From Myxococcota bacterium (lineage in GTDB: Bacteria; Myxococcota; Kuafuiibacteriia; Kuafuiibacteriales; Kuafuiibacteriaceae): 37,176 bases of DNA. Shown one piece after another: positions 7,793-15,492 of the stretch. Numbering within the stretch: the first letter of the stretch is position 1; every line of letters starts with the position of its first letter. The stretch is taken from assembly GCA_028289325.1 (NCBI GenBank), contig JANQQN010000241.1:1-37176 (forward strand), read 5' to 3'. Below the pieces are notes generated by a model that saw only the letters and a program-made list of their open reading frames with translations, was not told where the DNA came from and ran no database searches. Both the position numbers and the translations under genes were made by a program.

Positions 7793-8700
7793 GCAGCCCG
7801 ATCACCGCCGCTCTTCTCGGGCTCGGGTTGGCCGCATCGCCCGTCCCCACCCCGCGCGAGACGTCAACCACGCGGTGGATCTCGGGGGGCACCCGGGCCA
7901 TCGCCCCGTCGTACGCCGCATCCCGTGACGCACCGTTGGTAGAGTACGCCTACGGTCCGCGGGCCCAGCTGTCGCTCGGCGGTGAGCTGGGCCTGGTCAC
8001 CATCGAACACTCGGACCGAACGTTCCGATTTGGTGGCTCTGTTCTTTTTGCATTCGAGAACGCGCGTTCGTCGAAGCCCGCGCCTACCGAGGTGTGGCGT
8101 TTCGTGGCCGCCTTGACCACGAGCGTCGATTTTCGGGGTTTTGCATCGACCCTGTTCGGCCCCGGGAGCCACCTCGAGCTGGCGCTGTCGCTCGGTCGAG
8201 CCGAAGCTCCCGCGCGCGACGAGCCCGTCGATCCGATCCAGCCAAGCGACATCCCGTTCGGCGGCGGGGGCTGGTATCTCGAGCCCGGGATCGCCTTGCG
8301 CACACCCTTGACGCTTACCTGGACCTTCGAAGCGCGCATCGCCCACCGCATGTTCACCAACGCCTTCGTCAGCCTGGTCGGGGCCTCGGACGCGGCGGAT
8401 ATCGTCGCGAGTGGGCTCGGCGAAGGACTGGCCCACGCACCCCATCTCGATGTGACCCTGCGCTGGAAGGTGCGGTCCGGGATCGAGCCGTACGTCGCGG
8501 CCTACGGCGGCTACTTGGACCCGCACGACGATAGCGCCGACGCCGGTTACTTCTTCCGAGCGCTGCTCGGGCTCGGCCTTCGGGGGGAGGGCGGCCTTGT
8601 CGCGCCCTTCGTCAGCCTGGACGCCGGCAACGGGCAGGGATTGCTGATCAACCGCAGAGAGCTGCGGTTATCGGTGGGCATCCGCTATGCGTGGCGGTGA
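7789..8700 (+). CDS. Predicted outer-membrane beta-barrel protein
   Basis: 303 residues. The start ATG overlaps the stop of the upstream gene (ATGA, 7789-7792); an in-frame ATG at 7780 is the alternative. A signal peptide ends near 'GLAASP'. The rest is a series of amphipathic strands with Gly and aromatic residues ('VEYAYGPRAQLSLGGELGLV', 'GGGGWYLEPGIAL', 'YVAAYGGYLD'), closing with 'RLSVGIRYAWR'. That is typical of small outer-membrane barrels, although the last residue is Arg rather than Phe. No named family recognised. It is sandwiched between two paralogous lipoproteins with overlapping reading frames, so it probably forms an envelope complex with them, perhaps as their outer-membrane anchor or channel. 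Confidence 0.7.
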   Translation: MSSPITAALLGLGLAASPVPTPRETSTTRWISGGTRAIAPSYAASRDAPLVEYAYGPRAQLSLGGELGLVTIEHSDRTFRFGGSVLFAFENARSSKPAPTEVWRFVAALTTSVDFRGFASTLFGPGSHLELALSLGRAEAPARDEPVDPIQPSDIPFGGGGWYLEPGIALRTPLTLTWTFEARIAHRMFTNAFVSLVGASDAADIVASGLGEGLAHAPHLDVTLRWKVRSGIEPYVAAYGGYLDPHDDSADAGYFFRALLGLGLRGEGGLVAPFVSLDAGNGQGLLINRRELRLSVGIRYAWR

Positions 8701-9712
8701 CGTCAAAGGGTGGTGGGCGGTCATCGGGATGACCGCCATCAGCGCGTGCGCTTGGCCTCTGGAAGACGAGGCGCCGCGCCTCGACCTCGATCCGCCCCCG
8801 CTCGCCGGAGGATGTGGATTGGCCACCCGCGACGGGGCCGTGCTGCACGGCGTCGTGCGAAGCCTCGCGAACGGCGACCAGACGACCTGGACTGCGGCCT
8901 CGGACGAGACTGGACGTCGAGACCTGCTGATGACCGGGGCGCCGGGCCCGACGTGTGAAAGTACGCTCGACGCCGCCGACGCGCCTCTCGTCGCCGCATC
9001 GAGCACCGTGGCCCGAGCCGCACTCGACTTCGCGATCATCGATGGCGGGGCGATCGCGTACTTCGTCGAAGGCCCGCCGGATCCCGTCTTCGGCGTCCGG
9101 CCGGAAGCGCTGGGCGTTGCGTACGGCGAAGACCTGACGAGTCTCACTCCGTTCGCCGAACGCCTATGGACCGCGGACCGTCCCCCGTACGGGACCAGCG
9201 TCGTCGTCGACGAGACCTACGTCTATGCGTTCGGGTGCTTGGCGGCCCGATTCCTGGACGCCGACTGCTACGCGGCGCGCGTCGAGAAGAGCCAAGTCGG
9301 TCGCCGTAGCGCGTACACGTACTGGGCGGGCAGCGAGCGCTGGGTCGCCGATCCGGACCGCGCGTTTCCGGTGGTCACCGGCGGCACGCATATCAGCGTG
9401 GTCTACCATCCGGGCCGTGCCCGGTACATCATGGCCTACAGCCAACCGCTCGCCGACCGAATCGTCCTTCGCGTCGGCTTCGGTCCCGTGGGCCCTTGGT
9501 CCGCGCCGTTCGAGATCGGGCGCTGCGAACCACCGGCCGACGATCCCGACGCGTTCTGCACCGGGGTAGAGCTCCACCCCAGCGTCGTCCAAGACGACGA
9601 CCGCATCGCGGTCACTTACGCGCTGGGATCGTTTTCTGACCAGGCGATCAGCAACCCCGCCGCGTACCGAACTCGGCTGGCGGTCGTATCGTTGCCGGCC
9701 GAACTCCCTTGA
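8687..9712 (+). CDS. Second DUF4185-like lipoprotein, paralog of the first
   Basis: 341 residues. The ATG lies 14 bases inside the end of the barrel gene. Lipobox I-S-A-C with lipidated Cys21. The C-terminal half matches the gene at 6677 block by block: 'RARYIMAYSQ' against 'RGRYLMVQSS', 'GPVGPWS' against 'RPEGPWS', 'DDPDAFC' against 'FDPDAFV', and 'ELHPSV' against 'KAHPTL'. The N-terminal half is more divergent and lacks the 'LWLFGD' signature, so it may bind a different ligand. It has more Cys residues than its paralog, which may form disulfides. Co-expression with the barrel and the first paralog is implied by the overlaps. Confidence 0.7.
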   Translation: MRGGDVKGWWAVIGMTAISACAWPLEDEAPRLDLDPPPLAGGCGLATRDGAVLHGVVRSLANGDQTTWTAASDETGRRDLLMTGAPGPTCESTLDAADAPLVAASSTVARAALDFAIIDGGAIAYFVEGPPDPVFGVRPEALGVAYGEDLTSLTPFAERLWTADRPPYGTSVVVDETYVYAFGCLAARFLDADCYAARVEKSQVGRRSAYTYWAGSERWVADPDRAFPVVTGGTHISVVYHPGRARYIMAYSQPLADRIVLRVGFGPVGPWSAPFEIGRCEPPADDPDAFCTGVELHPSVVQDDDRIAVTYALGSFSDQAISNPAAYRTRLAVVSLPAELP

Positions 9713-9744
9713 AAGCGCGAGACCTCGCCCCCGGCGGTTCAGGG

Positions 9745-9756
9745 CATACTGCGAGG
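9745..9756 (+). promoter_or_regulatory. -10 element in front of the LysR remnant
   Basis: CATACT (9745-9750), then six bases GCGAGG, then GTG at 9757. This is the same leaderless geometry as at 2497, 6134 and 13800. The gene itself is broken, so the promoter is probably a relic. Confidence 0.35.
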
Positions 9757-10046
9757 GTGACGAATCTGGATGCCATGGCCGTCTTCGCTGCCGTCGTAAA
9801 ACCGGCAGCTTCACCGCGGCCGCACGCCAGCTGGGGGTGAGCAAGCAGAGCGTCAGCGACCAGATCGCGCGACTGGAAGACCGCCTCGGCGCGCGGCTCC
9901 TGGAACGAACGACCCGCAAGATGCGGCCAACCGAGGTGGGCGAGCGGTACAATGAGTACTGTGCCGCGATCGTCGAGCAGGCCGAGGCCGCGCAGCGAAT
10001 GGTCGTCGAGGGTCTACACGCTTGGCGACGAACACGAACACCGTAG
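9757..10046 (+). pseudogene. LysR-family regulator remnant (frameshifted and truncated)
   Basis: The first frame reads 'MTNLDAMAVFAAVV', the start of a LysR DNA-binding domain. At the run AAAA (9798-9801) one base is missing relative to the family. Shifting frame gives 'TGSFTAAARQLGVSKQSVS' and the recognition helix through 'LGARLLERTTRKMRPTEVG'. Read unshifted, the frame stops at about 9840. The shifted frame ends at 10046, just after the linker helix, so the whole roughly 200-residue effector-binding domain is missing. Two independent lesions mean a pseudogene, although the frameshift alone could be a sequencing error in a homopolymer. Confidence 0.85.
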
Positions 10047-10073
10047 TCCCGAGGCCCCCGAACCGGTCGGCGA

Positions 10074-10559
10074 TCAAGGGTCCTCGTTGAATGCGGCCTC
10101 GAGGTCGGCGACCACGATCTTCTTCATCTTCATCATCGCCTCGAACACCCGGCTCGTAGCTTTCGAATCGCCGGTCGATGTCAACCGTACCAACGCCTCA
10201 GGAACCACCTGCCACGAAACGCCGAAGCGATCCGTGAGCCACCCACACATGCTCTCGCGACCGCCGTCAGCCAGCAGGCCGCTCCAGATCCGGTCGGTCG
10301 CCGCCTGGTCGGGGGTGACGAGGTGAATCGATGCCGCCTCGCTGTGGGTGAAGTGAGGCTGGTCCGGGCCGACGTCCAGGATCATATACGGTGTTCCCGA
10401 GAGCCGGAAGTTGATGATGGTCACCGCGCCTTCGGCGCCGGGGCCGGACACGCGCTCGATCCGACTGTTGGGAACCAGCGAAACATACAGCTCGGCCGCT
10501 GCTTCTCCTTGCGCGTTGAACCACAGACACGTGCGTACATCCCATGGCGATGGCGTCAT
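10074..10559 (-). CDS. PhnB-like VOC-family protein
   Basis: 161 residues. Start at 'MTPSPWDV', with AAGGAG eight bases upstream; the frame upstream has no support. The sequence carries the PhnB / '3-demethylubiquinone methyltransferase-like' signatures: 'CLWFNAQGEAAAELYVSLVP' early, 'FTHSEAASIHL' in the middle and 'CGWLTDRFGVSWQVVP' late. These are metal-binding-fold VOC proteins whose substrates are mostly unknown. The start overlaps the stop of the sigma-factor gene (TGATG), so translation is probably coupled. It is the last gene of a three-gene unit, VOC, ECF sigma, VOC. Confidence 0.88.
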   Translation of the reverse strand: MTPSPWDVRTCLWFNAQGEAAAELYVSLVPNSRIERVSGPGAEGAVTIINFRLSGTPYMILDVGPDQPHFTHSEAASIHLVTPDQAATDRIWSGLLADGGRESMCGWLTDRFGVSWQVVPEALVRLTSTGDSKATSRVFEAMMKMKKIVVADLEAAFNEDP

Positions 10560-11560
10560 CACGATCTCCTTTGTTCGCCCCCCGCGGGGGGAAGGTCGTC
10601 GAGCGCAAAACCGAATCGCGGAAAGAGCGTCTCGACGTCGAGGAAGTAGGTCATGCTCGCGACGGCATCGTCGCTCAGCTCGAGGACCACCAGCGACCAC
10701 GGATGAAACCCGCCGGCGGGATCCGCCCGGTACTGCGCGAAGGCCGGAGCCCCGCTGGCCTGGGTCGGAATAAGGCGCGAGCCTCGGCATCCGATCCCCG
10801 GTCCGAGCAGCCACGCCGCGATGTCCTCGCGTCCTCGCAGCCACAGGGCGTAAGGCGGCATGCTCATGGTCACGTCTTCCTTGAGCAGGGTAACCAGACG
10901 CTCCACGTCGTAGGCGTGAAACGCATCGACATATCGATCGAGCAACTGTTCTTGCGCTCTGGTTAGGCGGTGTCCGCTCTCGTCAGGCTCGGGCGCGGAC
11001 GGCGCCGGCGGCTGCATGGTGGCCCGCGCCCGCTGCAGGGCCGAGTTCACCGCCGCCACGGTAAGTTCGAGGGTCTCCGCGATCTCGGCGGCCGAGAAGC
11101 CGAGGACGTCTTTGAGCAGCAGCACCGCCCGCTGCCGGGGCGGCAAGCGCTGAAGGGCCGCGACGAAGGCCAGTCGCACGCTCTGCCGCAGGCTGGTCAC
11201 CTCGGACGGCTCCGCTTCCCGGGGCAGCACGGCCGCGTCGGGGACGGGCTCGAGCCAGTGGGTACGGGGACGGGTCGTCAACGGGTCTTGGACCGTTCCC
11301 GCCGCACCCTCGTCGATCGGCAGCACGCGCCGCGACCGCTGGTTCAGCGCGTCGAGACACACCCGGGTCGCGATCCGATGGAGCCAAGTCTTTGCAGATG
11401 CACGGCCTTCGAATCCCGAGAGCCCGCGAAGGGCGCGGATGTACGTTTCTTGGACCGCGTCGTCGGCGTCGGCGACGGACCCAAGCATTCGGTAACAGTG
11501 TCCGGTGAGCGCGGCGCGATGCGTTTCGAGATCGACGGCCGTGGGCGCGACATCGTTCAT
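10559..11560 (-). CDS. ECF sigma factor with C-terminal SnoaL-like domain
   Basis: 333 residues. Sigma region 2 at about 10-75 ('[17 protein letters not shown]', '[16 protein letters not shown]'). Region 4 at about 123-182 ('[18 protein letters not shown]', '[18 protein letters not shown]'). The rest, about 203-320, is a SnoaL/NTF2-like domain ('[20 protein letters not shown]', '[13 protein letters not shown]'). This is the SigG / TIGR02960-type ECF layout, in which the fused C-terminal domain is thought to control the sigma factor in place of a separate anti-sigma factor. No anti-sigma gene is nearby. One base separates its ATG from the stop of the upstream VOC gene. Confidence 0.92.
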   Translation of the reverse strand: MNDVAPTAVDLETHRAALTGHCYRMLGSVADADDAVQETYIRALRGLSGFEGRASAKTWLHRIATRVCLDALNQRSRRVLPIDEGAAGTVQDPLTTRPRTHWLEPVPDAAVLPREAEPSEVTSLRQSVRLAFVAALQRLPPRQRAVLLLKDVLGFSAAEIAETLELTVAAVNSALQRARATMQPPAPSAPEPDESGHRLTRAQEQLLDRYVDAFHAYDVERLVTLLKEDVTMSMPPYALWLRGREDIAAWLLGPGIGCRGSRLIPTQASGAPAFAQYRADPAGGFHPWSLVVLELSDDAVASMTYFLDVETLFPRFGFALDDLPPAGGEQRRS

Positions 11561-11561
11561 T

Positions 11562-11987
11562 TCACTTCACCCTCTGCGCCGCTTCGAAGGCCGCCATATC
11601 CATGAAGAACGGCTCCCACTGGTGACCGTCGAGGTCGACGAAGCTTCGTTGATACATGAACTCGAAGTCCTTTGTCTCCATCACTCGGCCCCCCGCCGCG
11701 ATCGCCTTGTCGACGAACGCGTCGACGTCGGCCCGGCTGTCGAACGATAGAGCGTACATCGCGCCCACCTCCGCCTTGGGGTCGGCCGGGGGACGGTCGG
11801 TGAACGTCTCGAAGAAGGGTCGGGTCAGCAGCATAACGTAGGCTCGCTCGCTCACGACCATGCAGGAAGCTTTGTCGTCGGTGAAGCGGGGGTCGAAACG
11901 GAACCCCAGCGCCTCGAAGAACGCGGTGGCCCGGCCCAAATCCCGGACAGGAAGGTTGACGAACATCATCGGGTGGATCTCGGTCAT
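11562..11987 (-). CDS. VOC-family (glyoxalase-fold) protein
   Basis: 141 residues. '[23 protein letters not shown]' at the N-terminus and '[16 protein letters not shown]' at the C-terminus are the paired beta-alpha-beta-beta-beta modules of the VOC superfamily. Such proteins act as lyases, dioxygenases or resistance proteins; the substrate cannot be read from sequence. It is the first gene of the sigma-factor unit. AGGAGG lies nine bases upstream of the ATG and is partly enclosed by an inverted repeat (11991-12014). Confidence 0.88.
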   Translation of the reverse strand: MTEIHPMMFVNLPVRDLGRATAFFEALGFRFDPRFTDDKASCMVVSERAYVMLLTRPFFETFTDRPPADPKAEVGAMYALSFDSRADVDAFVDKAIAAGGRVMETKDFEFMYQRSFVDLDGHQWEPFFMDMAAFEAAQRVK

Positions 11988-11990
11988 CTC

Positions 11991-12014
11991 GGGAGGCCTC
12001 CTTCGTCGCCTCCC
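11991..12014 (-). promoter_or_regulatory. Hairpin presenting the Shine-Dalgarno of the VOC gene
   Basis: On the minus strand GGGAGGC, ten bases containing AAGGAG, then GCCTCCC form a 7-bp stem with the ribosome-binding site in or next to the loop. GGAGGCCTCC, a 10-bp perfect palindrome that includes the Shine-Dalgarno, overlaps it. Alternative pairing could hide the site, so translational control of the sigma-factor unit is possible. Confidence 0.35.
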
Positions 12015-12066
12015 TCAGTAGACTGGCCGCAACCCCAATAATCATCGGTCGGCCGGGGGCTCGCGC

Positions 12067-13800
12067 CTACTGCGCAAAGTACTGCCGCTCAACGAGCCGA
12101 CGATAGAGACCATCGCTGTCGGTCATCAGGCCCTCGTGACTCCCCACCTGCTGAACCTGGCCGTCGTCGAGCACCACAACCCGGTCCGCGTCCCGCACCG
12201 TGGACAGTCGATGCGCGATAACCAAGGTGGTCCGGCCTTGCTGGAGTCGCTCGAGCGCCGCCTGCACCAGATGCTCGCTCTCCGCGTCGAGGGCGCTGGT
12301 CGCCTCGTCGAGGATGAGCACCTTGGGGTCTTTGAGCACGGCGCGAGCGATCGCGACCCGCTGCCGTTGACCACCCGACAGCTGCACACCCCGCTCTCCG
12401 ACCAAGGTCTGGTAACCCTCCGGAAAGCCTTCAACGAACGTATGCGCGTTGGCGGCACGGGCCGCGGCCTCCACCTCTTCGTCCGAAGCCTCCGGTCGCC
12501 CGTATCGGATGTTCTCGGTCACCGACGTCGACAGCAGGATCGGGTCTTGTGCGACAACGCCCACCTGACGCCGGAGCCAGGTCGGGTCGAGCTCGGTTAG
12601 CGGAACGTCGTCGAGCAAGACCTGCCCCCGGCCGGGGTCGTACATTCGATTGACCAGGGCGGCGATGGTGCTCTTTCCGCCGCCCGAAGGCCCCACGAGG
12701 GCGACGACCTCCCCCGGCGCGAGGACGAGGTCGATGGCCTTCAGCACCGCGATGTCGGGCCGGGATGGATAGGCGAACGTCACCTGGCGCAGCTCGACTC
12801 GCCCTTGCAGTCGGTCGAGGGTGCGGCCGCCGGTGAGCGGAATCTCCGGCTCTCGATCGATGAGCTCGAAGACTCGGGTCGCCGCGCCGACCGCGCGCAT
12901 GAAGTCCGACCACAGGCCTCCCATGGCCCCGATGGAGAACGCCACGATCAAGGTGTAGAGGATGAACGAGGTCAACTCGCCCACGGACATCCGGTCGGTC
13001 ACCACGAGGCGCCCGCCGTACCACAACACCGCGGCCACGGCGCCAAAGCCGACCACCGACGCGACGCCCGAGAAGATCGCGACCGTGCTGATGCGGCGTC
13101 GGGTGACCCGGTACGCCTCATCGATGGCATGACCATAGCGGTCCACTTCCGCCGCTTCCTGCCCGAAGCTTCGCACCATGCGAACCCCGGCGATCGTCTC
13201 TTCGGCCACCCGGCCGGCCTCCGCGAGGGCATCTTGGCTCTCTCGAGCCAGCTTCTGAATCCGCTGTCCGAAGATCCCCGCTGCGAGCGCGACCGGAGGG
13301 ACCACCGCGACCATGAGGAGGGTCAAGGTGGTGCTGATCCAGAACAGCAGCCCCACCCCGCCGATGGCGCTGGCCAAGCTCCGCAAGGTCATCGAGATGT
13401 TCACGCTCACCGCGTTCTGGAGGACCCCCGCGTCCGCCGACAGCCGCGACAGGAGCTCCCCCGTCCGGCGGCCATCGAAAAAGCCGGTCTCCTGACGCAT
13501 GATGCGACGGTAGAGCTCGGTCCGAAGCCGAGCCACCACCCGCTCCCCGGTCGCCGTGAACACGTAGTAGCGAAAGCCGCTCGCTACGCCCTGCACCACG
13601 AACAGCCCGAGCATGATCAGCGCCGCGCGGTCGATGGCTTCCGGCTGACCCTGTACGATGGCCTGGTCTAGGATAACCCGGATCGCCTGGGGGTAGGCGA
13701 GGCCCGCGCTGGTCGAGATGACCAGCAACACCGTTCCTAACGCCAGTGACGCCCACTCGGGGCGGGCCAGCGACAACAGTCGACCTAGACGTCCTGTCAC
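12067..13800 (-). CDS. ABC exporter half-transporter (MsbA/BmrA type)
   Basis: 577 residues with permease and ATPase fused. The six-helix transmembrane domain spans about 1-310; the 'RTELYRRIMRQETGFFD' loop is typical of lipid and drug exporters. The nucleotide-binding domain has Walker A 'GPSGGGKST' (370-378, Lys376), Q-loop Gln418, signature 'LSGGQ' (474-478), Walker B ending Asp498-Glu499, D-loop 'SALD' and switch His530. All are intact, so it should hydrolyse ATP. It works as a homodimer, or as a heterodimer with a partner not present here. The substrate is unknown; lipids and drugs are usual. GTG start, with TATGCT six bases upstream and no Shine-Dalgarno. Confidence 0.93.
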   Translation of the reverse strand: MTGRLGRLLSLARPEWASLALGTVLLVISTSAGLAYPQAIRVILDQAIVQGQPEAIDRAALIMLGLFVVQGVASGFRYYVFTATGERVVARLRTELYRRIMRQETGFFDGRRTGELLSRLSADAGVLQNAVSVNISMTLRSLASAIGGVGLLFWISTTLTLLMVAVVPPVALAAGIFGQRIQKLARESQDALAEAGRVAEETIAGVRMVRSFGQEAAEVDRYGHAIDEAYRVTRRRISTVAIFSGVASVVGFGAVAAVLWYGGRLVVTDRMSVGELTSFILYTLIVAFSIGAMGGLWSDFMRAVGAATRVFELIDREPEIPLTGGRTLDRLQGRVELRQVTFAYPSRPDIAVLKAIDLVLAPGEVVALVGPSGGGKSTIAALVNRMYDPGRGQVLLDDVPLTELDPTWLRRQVGVVAQDPILLSTSVTENIRYGRPEASDEEVEAAARAANAHTFVEGFPEGYQTLVGERGVQLSGGQRQRVAIARAVLKDPKVLILDEATSALDAESEHLVQAALERLQQGRTTLVIAHRLSTVRDADRVVVLDDGQVQQVGSHEGLMTDSDGLYRRLVERQYFAQ

Positions 13801-13812
13801 CGCGGAAGCATA
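13801..13812 (-). promoter_or_regulatory. -10 element placed for a leaderless ABC-exporter mRNA
   Basis: Minus strand TATGCT (13812-13807), then TCCGCG, then the GTG at 13800-13798. The six-base gap is identical to that at three other genes in this window. Confidence 0.45.
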
Positions 13813-13902
13813 CCTGAGCGAAGTCGCGCGGCCGGACTCAATTCATGCTCCCACCGCGCCACGGCTCGGGCGCCATCGATCGCTCGCGAGCACACGCGGC
13901 CA

Positions 13903-13922
13903 AGAGCTGACCGATCAGCTCT
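13903..13922. terminator. Hairpin at the end of the Uma2-like gene
   Basis: AGAGCTGA, CCGA loop, TCAGCTCT: a perfect 8-bp stem. On the plus strand it is followed by CGTTTTTG, so the T-run favours termination of rightward transcription. The TGA of the leftward gene lies within the stem. It may act in both directions, and no rightward gene is seen before it. Confidence 0.5.
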
Positions 13923-14703
13923 CGTTTTTGAGCAGGGCGCGCAGTCGTCGGATTTCGGCTTCCGCGGCGTCGGCGCGCGCCGCCTCCGCGTCGGCTCTCA
14001 TGGCCTCGGATTGCCGCGCTTCGGCTTCGGCTTCGGCGCGTGCCGCCTCCGTGTCGGCTCTCATGGCCTCGGATTGCCGCGCTTCGGCTTCGGCTTCGGC
14101 TTCGGTGAGCCACAGCGACGTACTGGTCTTCTCGTCGGCAATGCGCAAACACGGATGATCAAGATCACTCGTCACGACGGCCCAGGCATCGAGCGTCGGG
14201 CTGTATCCGGGGGCGTCCCCGGCGTACAAACGTCGCCTGCCCTGCCAAATCTGAAGAAGGTACGGACCCCCGAGCCCGTCGATGGCTGGGCCCTGAAGTT
14301 CCGGATCGTAGAGCCAAAGCTCTTTCGTGCCGAGTCGATGATGACGGGCGGGCCCGTCGCGATAATCCTTGACCGCGTTGCTCTTGCTGACGACCTCGAT
14401 CGCGAGCTTCGGTGGCGGGTGGTCGTCCCGCCATACGCGGAGTGACTCGACATTGCCTCTATCGTCAACCGGCGGCGAGGGGTCAACGACCAGAACATCT
14501 GGATTGACCCCGAAGCGCTTATCGTTCGGGTCCCACCGACACGGTAGATTGGTGGTGACCAGCGCATCGCGGAATCTGTAGCCCAGCACGAGCAGAAGCA
14601 GTTGGATGGTCGCGGCGTGAAGATGGGTCTCCGGCACGTCCTCGAGGTCCATGAACCAGCGCCGAGCCTCATTGGGCCCCAAGATGTTCGGCGCGCTCGT
14701 CAT
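13915..14703 (-). CDS. Uma2-family (DUF820) putative endonuclease with coiled-coil tail
   Basis: 262 residues from ATG 14703; a TTG directly before it is an alternative. The core has the PD-(D/E)XK-like pattern of Uma2/DUF820 proteins: 'VNPDVLVVDPS' with the first acidic residue, then 'PPKLAIEVVSKSNAVKDY' with the ExxS...K region, and 'TKELWLYDP'. From about 193 the protein becomes an Ala/Glu/Arg-rich helix containing a 21-residue segment repeated twice. That equals three heptads per repeat, fitting a coiled coil. Uma2 genes are abundant in Cyanobacteria and Myxococcota, usually in many copies, and their role is unclear; DNA cleavage is presumed. Its upstream box TATCAT suggests its own promoter. 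Confidence 0.85.
   Translation of the reverse strand: MTSAPNILGPNEARRWFMDLEDVPETHLHAATIQLLLLVLGYRFRDALVTTNLPCRWDPNDKRFGVNPDVLVVDPSPPVDDRGNVESLRVWRDDHPPPKLAIEVVSKSNAVKDYRDGPARHHRLGTKELWLYDPELQGPAIDGLGGPYLLQIWQGRRRLYAGDAPGYSPTLDAWAVVTSDLDHPCLRIADEKTSTSLWLTEAEAEAEARQSEAMRADTEAARAEAEAEARQSEAMRADAEAARADAAEAEIRRLRALLKNES
13979..14104 (-). repeat. Tandem 63-base repeat (two copies) inside the Uma2-like gene
   Basis: Units at 13979-14041 and 14042-14104 are nearly identical; I see single-base differences such as C/T at the 11th position. Each encodes 21 residues built around 'ARQSEAMRAD', with EA dipeptides before it. The period of 63 keeps both the reading frame and the heptad register, so copy number can change without breaking the coiled coil. 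Confidence 0.85.
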
Positions 14704-14741
14704 CAAGGCGGATGATACCAGTTTTGCGAGGACCCTCACAA
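14704..14741 (-). promoter_or_regulatory. Promoter of the Uma2-like gene
   Basis: TTGTGA (14741-14736), 18 bases, TATCAT (14717-14712), then eight bases to the ATG at 14703 (five to the in-frame TTG). No Shine-Dalgarno, so the transcript is leaderless or nearly so. Confidence 0.5.
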
Positions 14742-14775
14742 CGCTCGGATGACGACGGTGACCATCGCGCCTGGC

Positions 14776-15492
14776 TCATCGGCTCGGCCCCCCTTTACGA
14801 CGGAGCCGACACACGGGGGTCGGCTGCAGATCCGTGCCGTCGAAGTCGATATCCGATGGCGCGTCGTAGCTCGAAAGCACCTCCAGCCGCGCGGGGTCGA
14901 GAAAACCGCGCGCGGGATCCGCAAGTCGAACTTCGAGCCCGGTGGTCTGGAGGTCCCCGAGCCAGTCGAGCACTCGATCCGCAAGCTCACTTTCGTAGGT
15001 CACGTCGCCAGCGAGCACCACGTCCCAGTCGGGCGAACGGACGCCCAACAGATCTTCGCCCGTCGCCTCGACGACCACCCCGTTCAGCTCCGCGTTCAGC
15101 GCCAGCGCTTCGACGGCAAAAGGGTCGATGTCCGAGGCGACGACCCGATCCGCCCCCGCCTTCGCCGCCGCCAGAGCCTCGACTCCACCCCCCGCGCCGA
15201 ACACCAGCACCGTCTTGCCCGCCACCTCGTGCGGATGATCGATCACGTGGCGCGCGAGCGCCTGTCCGCCCGACCACGCGAACGCCCAGTAAGGGGCCGA
15301 CAGCGACAACGCCTCGAGGTCGCGATCCGACGCCGTCCACAGCGGACAAGCGTCGGTCACCAGACGCATGGCGATCTCCGGCACCAGAAACGGGCGAGCG
15401 ATCACCGTGTGTCGTTGGATGAGGGCCCGCCGTTCCGCGGGTGATGACGCCGCCGCGCCCACGGGTTCAGGCCGGTCGAGACCACCCGGCAT
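14776..15492 (-). CDS. Class I SAM-dependent methyltransferase (METTL20/Nnt1-like)
   Basis: 238 residues from ATG 15492, overlapping the dihydroorotase gene by 26 bases; GTG 15462, just after that stop, is an alternative. The N-terminal 'SAPYWAFAWSGGQALARHVID' and motif I 'VLVFGAGGGVEALAAAKAGA', followed by 'VVASDIDPFAVEAL', match the group of protein-lysine and nicotinamide methylases related to ETFB-KMT (COG3897). 'DVVLAGDVTYE' is the motif II/post-motif region typical of that group. The likely substrate is a protein lysine, but this is inferred. Last gene of the leftward housekeeping run. Confidence 0.8.
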   Translation of the reverse strand: MPGGLDRPEPVGAAASSPAERRALIQRHTVIARPFLVPEIAMRLVTDACPLWTASDRDLEALSLSAPYWAFAWSGGQALARHVIDHPHEVAGKTVLVFGAGGGVEALAAAKAGADRVVASDIDPFAVEALALNAELNGVVVEATGEDLLGVRSPDWDVVLAGDVTYESELADRVLDWLGDLQTTGLEVRLADPARGFLDPARLEVLSSYDAPSDIDFDGTDLQPTPVCRLRRKGGPSR

